From Tribonema minus (lineage: Eukaryota; Sar; Xanthophyceae; Tribonematales; Tribonemataceae), in assembly GCA_017506865.1 (NCBI GenBank), contig JAFCMP010000290.1:124001-188000 (forward strand): 64,000 nt of DNA, written 5' to 3'. This document shows positions 1 through 12,100 of this stretch, piece by piece; positions within the stretch are counted from its first letter, which is position 1; every line of letters begins with the position of its first letter. Both the position numbers and the translations under genes were made by a program. The notes beneath the pieces are model-generated. The model was not told where the DNA came from and made no database searches. It saw nothing but the letters and a program-made list of their open reading frames with translations.

Positions 1-138
1 AACATCAGTCTTGCTGTCTGGTTCGTACTGCCAGTCGACATGTGACTGTGGCTGACGTCTTCCTCAAAAACTTGCACATGTAAATCGGCAGCCCTCTGGA
101 ACTGCTCATCAGGGCTGCATGAAAGTATACTCCGTCAG

Positions 139-3100
139 CTGGAGCTTATACCACAACAGCCTTCCTGGAGAACATCGTGCTTCCTCTTGTGCTTGCGTCA
201 AATTTTATCGACCTGCTACTCCCTGCGAACAGCTTGGCCCGTTGCGCCCTAGCTGACTTTTTAGCCCTCAAAGTGCTAGTGTTTGGAGCATACATAAGCG
301 GCAAATACCCTATCGGCGGAAACTCAGATAAGTAAGCTGTACGCAACACTGGGGCACACCATGCCAAGCGTGTGCAGGAGATGAGCACCATGTATGGTTG
401 CACGGCAGAAGACTTCCTACGGGCGGTAAGGAAGCTGAGTGCATGCACAGGTGCCTGCGGTCTGGTCCATATGTCAGCCAGCGCGGGGCAGAGGCAATGC
501 GCGCTGACCTCGCCATGCCACACGTGTCGACGGAATGGAAGCGCCCCCACGCGCGCACGCCCGGCAGTACCCCCGGGCCAGTCCGAGGGCGGGGGTGCGG
601 GTAGCGACGGCGCGGCCGCGGCGGCGGGGGCTGCCGCAGCGACACCTCCAAAGCCACCGGCGGTGCCGGCTAGTGGCGCTGCCAACTCAAAGTCCAGCAA
701 GAAACGCCCGGCGGCCACGGCAACCGGCGCGCAACGCCGGCGCCGAACGGCAGCTGCTGCGGCACCGCCTGGCAGCGCCGGCAGCCGCACTCAGTCTAAC
801 AGCCTAAGGCTGCAGGACAGCAGCCCCCCCCACGGGACGGCCGTGGGATGGGCGGACATGGACTTGGACCCGCCGGACGATGCCGCGTCACCGCCCCCCC
901 CGACCACCACCACCAGTGGCAGGCCCTCAAAGCCCCAGGCACGAGCATCCCTGGCTTGGGACCTCTCGACGCCCTCGGTCGTCCACGCACTTGACCAGAC
1001 CAATGAGGCGGATCTACTGCTGCTACGGTTCACCACGACTGCCAACCCCTTCCGCACTCAGCTGCAGTGCACCCAGTGGGCACGGCTAGTGGAGCACGCC
1101 ACACGACTACTGGCGGACGCCACAGACAGTGCACGTGAGGCGGCACGGGTGCGCCTCCACCATGGTGCCGGGGCGTTTGCTCATCAGGTTTCTCAGACTC
1201 TAGTGCAGCGCGGCTACAGGCTGCTGCACCTGCTAGCAGCAATGGCCTTTGGTAGGCAACCGGAGGGAACCGGTATGCCGCCTGCGGCCCGGCTGGCAGC
1301 GTTGCTGTCTGGCGACTTTGCGGAGCTACTGAGAAAGACGCTGTCAGCAGCAGCGGCGCTGCGGGCCCCCAAACCAAACAACGCAGCTACGGCGTCGGCA
1401 CAAACGAACTTCGATGCCGACTGGACGGAGGCTGACTCCAGGCAGCAAACAGCATGCGCTGCCCTCTCAGGCAAGCGACGGGGGGTAGGCCTGGCTGCCG
1501 CACGACTAGAGGCGCGTGAAGCATGCGCCCCAGCAGACGAGGTCACGGCACAGGTGCTGGCAGCAAAGCACCCTGAAACTGGCACCCGGCCCGGGGTAGT
1601 CGATACGCCAATGGAGCAAGTGCGCGGCCTGGTACGCGACGCCCGGCGGCACTGCTTGCACGGCGCAGGGGTGGCAACGACCGCCGGGCCCGCTGGCAGC
1701 GGCAGTCCCGTCTTCGAATCGGGTCAGGCGCATGATCGCAGCGATAGGCCTGAGGATGCTGCCAGCGCAGCCGGACGGCGCCTCGAGGTGGAGGCGACAG
1801 ACATACTGTCGACCTTGTCCGCAGCAGGGGCGGGGAAGGCAGGAGGGCTGGACGGCCTACGCTATGAACACCTCTTGATGGCCGCTGGGCCTGGTGCACC
1901 AGTGAAAGCAGCCACCCGCCCCGTGGGCAGTGCCTCGCCAGGACTAGCTGGTGATTCAGAATCGGATGTGATGGAACCGGCATTCGCCCATCACCTGGCC
2001 AAGGTGTTCACGACGCTGCTTGTTGAGCCCGAACTGCTGCCGGAGCAATCGCAACGGCTTCTCCGCGCCGCGGCCCTCTCAGGCATAGGACAGAAGCGGC
2101 GTCCGATCGCCTGCTCCAGTGTCTGGCGCAGACTCCTCGGGTCCACAGCGGCACGGGGTGTCAAGGGCAAAATATCGGGGCTGCTGGCCTCCATGTCGCA
2201 GTTTGGCGTAGGATACCGGTCTGGCGTCGAGCATGTGGCAGCGCGCGCGCGCGTGTGGCACGAGCTGTATGGCACCACAATCCAGCTGGACTGTGAGAAC
2301 GCATTTAACAGTGTGGATCGCGCCGCCATTGTGCGGGGACTTATGCTCTTCTGTCCGGAGCTGCTCCCGCACTTTGAGTCCGTATACTGTGGTGACACTG
2401 CCCCAGAGATGCGAGTGGAGGTGAACGGTGAAGCTCGCATTATCTGCTCCCACCTAGGGTGCCAGCAAGGGGACCCTCTAGGGCCGCTGTACTTTGCAGT
2501 GGCAGCGGCATTCCTACTCTTCTACCCTGATGGAGTGAATGCGACGCCCGGCAGTATGCCGGCCTACGGCCACAGCACAGCGGAACCGCCAGCCCCGCAC
2601 TGCGCTTTCCTGGATGACCTCAACGTGCTGCAAGCTGCCTACTTCGACGATGCAGCGGCCGCTGGGGTGGCAGAGGTGATCCGTCGGCTTGCGGCAGGGG
2701 GGCTACGCGTTCGACCAGACAAGTCGCTGGCCATTGCCATGCGCGGCACAGTGTTTGATGAAGCGGCCAGAGCACGCCTGCGCGCCCTTGACATACCGTT
2801 TGTGGACGCCACCATGCCAGAATCCAGTCAGGGCTTTACGTCGGTCGGGGTACCGGTAGGGCACCCAGCCTATGTGCATGCTGCCATGAGCAAGCATCTT
2901 GTTGACGCAGGGACATGGCGATTGTCGTGGCAGCTAGCTGGGATGGCGCGGCATCACCTACAGGCAGCACAGTTCATTCTGCGCAGGTCACTGACGAAGC
3001 GGATGGGCTTCTTAGCTCGGGTCGTTGACACGGCTTTGAGTGAGACATGGCTGCACGCATTTGACGGGTTCTGTGCATGGACGCTTGAACGCATGCTGCA

Positions 3101-6100
3101 CCTGCACGGCTGCGCTACCGCGGCAGTCATGAAGTCACACCTGCTGGCCGCCTGCACTGCTGGTGACAATGAGGTAGCCAGCAGTGGCAGCGTGCTGGTA
3201 TTGCCGCGCTTGGGCCCACCAGAACTCACGGACATCGCAGTGCCACTGCGGGCGTCACGGTTGCCGGAGCGACGAGGCGGTCTGGGCATGCCGCTTTTGG
3301 GGCTACTGGCACCAGCCGCATACACGGCCCAGGCATGCACAACACTGCGGCCTGCAATAATTCATGCCACTGTGGCAGCAGGGGCCCTGAGGCTCGGCAC
3401 TGACGAACACGGCGCAGTCACCTGGTTCGCGCAGCACTCATGCGCAATACGCGAGGACCAGGGACTGCCGCCAATCATCGAGGCCGTGCGACGCTCTACG
3501 CGAGCGCTGACAGCTGATGGCGGCGAAAAATCACGCACAGCTGTGGCCGAGCAGCTCCCAGCATCGTTGCTACGGTGGGCAGCGGATACAACGGCCGCAG
3601 CGTCGACGCTCCCCACTGCGGTGCAAGCGATCTACGCCGCAACTGCCGTCACGGAGACGGGGACCACTGAGCCAGCCCCACACACCCACGGCATTGTGCC
3701 TGGCGCCGAGGCGGCCGCTGCGGCGGCGACCGTACCTGGCCCTCAAGCCGCTGCCGCGGCTGCCTCTTCCACGCCCGCTAAAACACAAACTAGCGCGGAA
3801 GAAAGCAGCTGCAGCGGCGGGCAGGAGGACGACGACGACGACTGGGAGGCCTATGCTGACGAGATCTGCAGAAAGGTAGTGCCCCGCCGCCGGCGCGGTC
3901 ACTTCACGCACGGACTACAAGCCCGCCTTTCAAATGTTCTTCGACGTCAATACGAGGACTGCCTGGTGGAGGACCTAGAGGCTGCCTCGGCTGGTGCCGT
4001 GGGCAAGCCGACGCAGGCTACACTTATTGGTGACTTGCGTGACACCAGCCGCCGCCGCCAACAGGCTAGCGCGCGGGTCCTGGCGCAGCTGCGCAGCCAG
4101 CGTGCGTCCGGGGCAATGGCGTGGATGAGCGTGCCACCCGCTGCCAATGACCGCCCGGGTGCGGCGCCCATGTCCAGTATGGCAGCAGCCACGATGATTA
4201 TGGTTGCGATCTTCATAGACGGGTGGGGCATACAGGGCGAGGTGTGCCCATGGCGGTGCAGTGACGTGAGCCCCACCTCCACGCATGCGATCAGCTGCCC
4301 CAGCCAGCACATACGGGGGCACAACGCGACACACACTGCCCAAAAGCGGTGCCTACAGCGCATCTTGAGACAGCACCATGTCTCTATTGTCCGCAATGAG
4401 GACGCTAGCGTCTTCAAGGTACCGGGGTATCGGGCGGACACAGTCATTGACCCAGGGTGTCTGCACTTTAGCAGTGCATACCGTAACAAGGGAATAGTGC
4501 TAGACACAAGTGTGCGCGCGCCCACAGCGAGCTCGTACCTGACAGGCAAAACAAATGCCTCGAACACGGACGGCTATGCTGCTGGGGTGGGGGAGGACGC
4601 GAAGGTCAAGCACCACACCGGCACCTTGACGTCATCTTGGGCTTTTGTGCCATTCGTGCAGGAGTCGTACGGACGGCTGGGCAAGCAGACAAGCCTTTTT
4701 GTTAAGGAGTTGGCAATGCACTCAGCACTGTGCTCAGGGGGGGGGAAGGCAGATGTGTTACGCAAGGCCGGGTTAGCTAAGCGTCAGATCCACATTGAGC
4801 TGAGCATATCGCTGGCGCGGGAGTTGGCGGAGCGCGTCATGGCATACACACGTGGAGCGCGAATGCTGGGCTGTGTTGCGGCGCCGGTATCCAAACTCCT
4901 AGGGCACAGCGCAGACTAGGCTGCTGCGTTGACGCAAGCTTTTCGATTGCATAGGCAACCCGGCCTCCCTTGGGCCTTTATAAATACAAGTCCATACGTA
5001 CATAATATCAACATTGAAAGAGTCATTGCAGTTTGCTGCTGGTACCTGTGTACCTTGCTGCATACCTCGCCAGCGTGGTCATACTGGTGATGTCTCAGAT
5101 ACATTCGGTACACGTGATCTGACAGCTTCAACATATCGTGCATCGTATGTCAATGTAATGACAATTTTCGCGTTTACTTGCATTATTATGATTGGCATTC
5201 ATGCAGCACAAGCAGTTCACTATCGTCGCGGCAGAAGGAGGAGCAGCGCCTGCCAGCATGGATGCTTGATGATGCTGACAGCAGTGCGCAAGAGAAAGGT
5301 AAGCTTTTATCGTCGTTATGTGATACTGGCAAGTTTGAGATTGCTTCATGCAAGTCACAGTCACCATGAGTCAAATTGTAAGACAAGCCGGTACGTGAGT
5401 ACTGAAAGGAAGTACTCCTGAAGTATAGCTTACTTGAAAGCAGATGTTATTGTTTCATTTCATGTCCATGTGTACCTCCAGACTGTACTCCTGATTGTTA
5501 TATGTTTATTTTCATGCTTGTTGTGTTTTTAGAGCTTCAATGTCACTTGCAGCTCTGACCTGAATCAATGGTCCTCCAAAAGTAGATGCTTGACTTCATC
5601 AGGATTGTTTTTACCACATGCATTCATGAAGACTGCCTCCCATAATATGCCCTCTTGTCTAGGACGTTTGCACAGTGTTTTCTACACACATGCATCTGAT
5701 ATTTTCAGGCCGCAGTGAAGTCTAGGGCATGTCAGGAAGTTCTGGCATCAACTCAGCAACATGACACATGCAGTACATGACATGGCGACAGGGAATTTAT
5801 CTGGTACCAGGAATTAGCACGTTGTGTAGCGTATTTCTTCAAGAGGTTTATTGTCCGCCAAGCAACAACTTTGTGACAACCCATTATTCCATGATATCAA
5901 TATACATACTCAGCACCGTATCGGTTGCTTGCAGGTCCGGGGCTCATGCCATTTTTCACTTCCTTGCCTGGTCTGCAGAAGCACCCAACAGCAATCTGGC
6001 GACGCCATTCAAGTCCCTGGCTGGCCTGGGGAGGAATACGCTTGCTGACGCTTTTAAGGTAACAGGGCAGTGCAAGTGAAAATGTTTCGTTAGATATCAA

Positions 6101-9100
6101 GACCTTGTGGTGCCCTCTGGGTTGACTTCAAATTTGTCGTCTAGTCTTGCAATGCCTGTCCTCACGCACCATGTCAACGATTATCACCGCACTGCAATGT
6201 TGTTTTGCCACTTAGCACTGCAGAGCAGCCAACATGCAGTCGTGCGACAAGCACTCACATGGAAACGAACAGATAGCCACATATGCGCAACCACACAAAC
6301 TCCCTGTCAGGGCTGTCAATAGTTTGCATTTTCTTGAGCTTGCCATTGTACATGCGCCTGCTGCATGATGTGACCACACCAGGGTCGTCTCAATGCAGAG
6401 CAGCAGCTTGGGTGTCATGTTTTCATATTCGTGCTGTGTTTCGACTTGCCTAATCTGGCAGCCGTAATACTTTAGTCACGTCGCATAAGTGGTGTGCAGT
6501 TAAGAGGTACTGATGATGTGGAACACAACTACAATGAGCTTATCAAGCGGAAGCAGCATGAGTGTTGTAACAGTATGCCACTTGGTGTGGTTTTTGCTTC
6601 GTACTTGCATATTGCAGGTTGGCGGCACAGCATTAAAAGGGGTTGGAGATGCTGTCTTCCAAGTGGGAGCCGTGGCAGAGAGTGTCACCAGCGGTACAGG
6701 GCAGGTAAGCTTGCACCTGAATCATACAAGCTGTCGATGCATCTGTGTTGACATTTTTGCCCAAGTGAGAGATGCGCATCTGCTCGCACACGATGATTGC
6801 ATGAGGCCGCAAGCCAGAATCGCTTTTGTCACTTGCATAATGGTGAAGGATCCCCTTCAGACTAAGTTTGTGGGCCCAGTTTCTTACGCTTGGTGCCAAA
6901 TACATGAGTGTTACTCAGGTAAAGCGACTGCGGCCAAGTGTGTGAGAGACCAGGAGGGTGACGCAGCAATTTCCAGTTTCAGTGAAGTCAGTTTGGTGCA
7001 GTCATAGGGGATTGTGTGTGTGTGGGACATCCACAGTCATGTCAGTAGGACTGGCGGCATCATCCATGCTGACCAGTTGGCAAAGGCATCCCTGGCCTTA
7101 TGATGTGCCACATATGCTCAAGTACCCTGCTTGTGCTGCACAGTCATCGGCAAATAGAATCTGGACACTGTTGAGCAATACGCCATCTGACAGCCATGAT
7201 GCCACTTAGCATTGGCGTTGCAGTGTGCTCAGTTTTTACGCATGTTTGTTGCTCTAAGTTGAGGTGGGCGCCAAGTTTGAAACGGCGTGACTAAGTGCTT
7301 GACTTGCATGGCTCAGGTGGTGTACTTATTCGTCTGCAATAGACAACAGCAACATCAATAACGTTCACGCCCTTGCACATTGTCATACCCATTGAATGTC
7401 CACATTCCCTCAATCTTGCACATTAGGTGGCAGAGGACGTTGTACGAGTGTTTGATGGCGTCTTGGGCTTTGCCCGGTCAGCAGTGGACCCCAGACTAGA
7501 CCCTGAAGCCCGCAAATCCACCATGCCAGCAACGCTCAACAGCGACATGGCCGACATCGCAGCAAAGGCAAGTTCTTTTTGACTTGCAAACCTGAGCCTT
7601 GGCTATTGCTTCATGTATGCACATGCTGCTACACCTGAACAGTGATGTGCTTGGCGCAGCAGACTTGCCATTGCCGCTTGCCTTGTGGCTTTCAGGCCCA
7701 GCATCTTGTCATGAATAACTCAGGGGATTATTTCTGGATGTGCCCTGCCGAGTGTTGCATATACAAACAGCAAATCTGGTACCGAGACACTTGTGGTAGA
7801 TGCGAACATGTGGCACATCAGGCGTTGATTGCATCGTCAGCACTTGTCACGACTGACGCTGATGGTATCGTAAATAATCATGTAGAGGGGGAGAGTTCAA
7901 GCAATGACATCAGCTGGTGTGCTTTTGTGCATTATTTGCAGGCATGAAGAGTTGTTATGCAAGTTATAGGTTAAGCTGCTGTGACTGAGCGCCCTGCCTT
8001 TTTTCTGAGCTTCAACTCAGGCTAATGGCATGCGGGCACGTGCATCAGCTCATAGCTCTGCCCAGCAGACCAGTGTTAGGTAACTTCACATTGCATGAAA
8101 GGTCGATGGTTTTGTTCCCTTCACTGCAACCCAGAAGGCACTGCAGTACCTCAGAGCACTACAGGCAGCTGCTGATACCACTTTGTTGCTGCACCAACGC
8201 ACGCCGACTCTCCTCTGGCACAGCACACAGATGAGTTGAATAGACCATGTGTGTTTTGCTGACATGCATGCTCACCATCAGCTGTACCTGAGCTGAACCT
8301 ACACACTGAGACTGCATTTATCTTGTGGGCAGATATGTGATGCAATCATTTAGCGTCACAGGCACCATCTCTGTTGCGCTGTTTGGCACAGGATCTCACA
8401 AGTGTGGAAACTGGGTACCCACAAATCTCAGAGCCAGCTCCGACCACTGTATGGGGACGCTTGTGGAGTTTTGTAGCCATGGCCTTCAGGGCAGTTTGCT
8501 GGCTTGCAGCTCGTACATTGCACAAATTTCATGTGCTGATCACTGGGGACAGCAGGTACGATGAGTATGATGAGATTTTGAAATTATCATTTAGTCTATT
8601 TTACAGCAATGCATTTCAGCAGGAGCTACTATGGTCAATGTGATGATATTATATTGCTAATGAACGATGCTGTCATTGCTTTGTACATCTGTCATTTGTG
8701 AACGCCTTGTAGTCAGGTGTTGCTGAAATGAGCTCAGGCAAAGCTCAGCTGTGTGGGAGCTACGATCTGTGCTCCAGAATCAAAGAGGTCAACTGATGGC
8801 TGATGTTCTTGGGATCTGTATTGAGGCATGACCTTGGCGCATAACATTCACATGGCAGCTGAGGTGGGGGCGAATGCACTAGTCTGTACTACTGCACTGA
8901 CTTTGCTGTGTGGCTTGTTGATGCTACTACACAGTGCTCAAGTCGCGCATTCATGCCCTGCAAAAATGGGGATGTTACCAACGCCTCAGCCCTGTTATTC
9001 CATAGCTTGCTGCTACAAGCGGTGATGCCATAAATGCTGAACTTGCTTTCTTTGCCAACTGCATCTCATTCATGCCACAGTTCCGGCGCAGGATTCGTGC

Positions 9101-12100
9101 CATCGCTGGGACCACACCTGGCTGTGGCTCTCATGGCCACCGCAACTGTTGTACGGCGGCCCTGGAAGAAGAGGCGTCGGACTGCTGCTATGGTCATGAT
9201 CTGGCTGGTCACAGCAAATGTGGATCTGCGTCACAGGTAACCGACTGCTCATGCCCCAGCTGAGAAAGTGCAAGTTTTGTTTGAGATCTGGACGATGGGT
9301 GGACTTCAACTTACAGTTCGCAAGCGGCACACTCTTGGGGGGAAATGTCAATGCTGTTGTGGCAGTGGGGACAGGGTCGCTTGACATGTTTGACTGGCGC
9401 TGCCTGAAGGCAATGGGGACAATCAGCGTAGAGAGTGTCATGGCAGCACTATTTGAAGTACTGGCATGAAGCGGTGAAGTTGCTGTCCATGACCGGAATG
9501 TAACTGATGGTAAAACCAGTGCAGCATCGTTGTAACTGCACTTAGTTCAGCAGCAGCACATGACTTTGGCTAGATACTGTGTTCATGTAAAGATGGATCT
9601 GAAGTACATCAGAAAGGCGGGCAAAACCCCTTTTGGACAAAAGTGGCTCAGGCACATGCACCCAAGTGATGTTGGGCATGGTCACAAGCGTAACATGGTG
9701 TACTGCAAATGGTGGAGGTCGCAGAAGTCAAGATACCTCAGTCGTGTGGATATGCGGGGGGCAGCACACCAATTATTTATTGCATCAAAGTGCGGCACCT
9801 GAGTCAGGCGTTAAAATTACTGGCATTCTGCCATTCCAGGCTTCAAGTTTACATTCACTGGGCTGGTGCATGACGTTCAGCTGCGTCTCTATGCTAACAC
9901 ACAAGCTGCACCTGCTTGTGATAAGATATAAACTTTGTGCACATGACTCGTCTCTGGCATGTTGAGCTAATTCTTGGATGCAATTGGCTGCGTTCTACAG
10001 GCGGCGATTGATGTGGGCGGGAGAGACAGCTGCGGAGCGCAGGCTTGATGGTCTGAGAGCAGCAGGAGGGGAGAGCACGGCTTGGATCAACACCATGCTG
10101 CAGCTAATGTGGAGGCCCCCAGGTGCGATGCCTACTTCTGTACTTCTGAAGTTTGACTCTTGACTCACGGCTGGCCGAATATGGCAGCAGTCAAGCACTT
10201 GAGGCCTCTTTGCATTCATGCATTCATAAATCTTACTTTCTGTTGCGAATGGCGTGCATTCAAGCTCTCACCACCACTGTGATAAGAGTATACTTCAGTG
10301 GTGACGCCGTCACAGCAGCAGCATCTTTGCAGCCCGGCGAAGTACTTGCAAGACGTGCTGTCATGCGCTGTTTGCCAGCCCTTATTGTCAAAGCGCCCCA
10401 TGCTGCAGCTGCATCAGCGACAGACACCCCAACGCCTGGTTCTGGCGATACCTGACAATGATGCATTTGCTGCCGTCTTACAGCGGATCCAGGCGTCACT
10501 GGAAAGTTAAAGGACCAAGTGGTGCCAAAGCCAACTGGATTGAGTGCTTACGTTGCGCGACAGATTGGAGCCGAGGCGTACAAGGCACTTTCGGCGACAG
10601 CGCCAAAGAGTGTTGCTCAGATTGAGGCAAGATCAATACCCACTGCTTCAATGTGCTGGTTCTATTACTTTTCTGTTCAGGGCATTCCCATTGCTGGTCT
10701 GGTCAGCAACGTCAACGTCACAACAACAAACAGTCGGTGGGGCATCCCTCACCTAGTGATATGCCAGCACATGTGCATGACCACCCTGTTTGGGCCCCCG
10801 TCATTGGCGAGGGATCAGAGCATCCGTCATTGGCGAGGTGTCAGAGCATCATCTGTAACATAGCACGATGCCCCCCCCCCCGCGCGCGTGGCTGAATGTT
10901 GTGTACGACAAACCATCTCGGTTTCTGACAAACCATCTCGTTTTCTGATGCAATGGTACCGCTGCTGTGCTACTGCATGTGCTACTGCCTTGTGGGATGT
11001 GAAGACTACCACTATACTCTGGTGAACAGCTGCCCCCCCCCCCCCCCTCCCCCCCCTCCTGTGGCTTATGATATGCTGTCGTTTTAGCCTGCTGGCATGA
11101 CAGCACCGCACACTCATGACTTTGCAATTTTGATGCTTCAATCAACACGGCTGTTGGCATGGTTGCAGCATAAAAGCAGGAAACAGAGACACACTTGCCT
11201 GCGTCAGTGTGCAATCTACATGACGTGCAATCATCTCGTGCGAATGCCGTTGTGAATGCCATGTGTGTTGTGCCACTGCAGATTTCGGAGCTCAATCTTG
11301 GCACGGTGCCGCCACGTTTACGGGGCATTACTCTGATCAGCCCTGATGAGGCGCCTGTGCCATCCATTGCTGGGCGCCCCGCTTACAATATTGCGCTCGA
11401 CTTTGAGATCAACACAGCGTAAGTGGCGTATGCAGATATGAACAGAAACCCAATGTACCTCAAAGGGTTAATCTTCACAGCACAGTAAACAACTTGTCAG
11501 AATTACGGTATTTCAAGTGGTCAGAAATTTTATCAAGCCTGTGCATGGCCTCCAGGCTCGCAGGCGCGACTGTGCAGTTGCTGTCAGTGTACCGTGGCCA
11601 TATGCCACAGTTGATGCATTAATGTCCGGGTGGTGTAAATACGCTCAACAAATTAGATGCTTGTTTTCCAGTAGCAAGGCTTGTCTATATATATGCACAT
11701 GTCAAGCAACGGCTCGGCTCAGCGTCATGTGATCACGATTCTTGTTATTTTGTACCATTGAAAACCGAGGGGCGCGTAAAATCTCGTCTTTTTGTGATTT
11801 TTGCTGACTGATGGCAGGGCTGTGATGTTTCCCAGCGTGAGGGTAGGGTAGACACAACTCAATTACAAACAGCATTCACTTCAATCTCAATTGCATGCAA
11901 TCATGCTGCATGCCGTTGGGATTGTCCCCTGCTGCATCTGCCAACCTTTGTTCCTGCTGCCAGTGAGCACTGAAAATCAGTTTGCACAGCTGCATTTGGT
12001 TCATCTTACCTTGTCTAGTTACTTGCTTAGTAGATTTTGCTCTGACAATGCTGACAGATTCGCTGGCAGACTCAGCTGATGCTTCTGACACTCCAACAGC

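Noticed and set aside
3947-4567. Long - strand ORF inside retrotransposon copy 1 (and its equivalents on + at 62311-62931 and 62967-63620)
   Set aside because: It is antisense to the conserved endonuclease region. The same shadow appears in every copy because GC-rich codons leave the opposite strand open.
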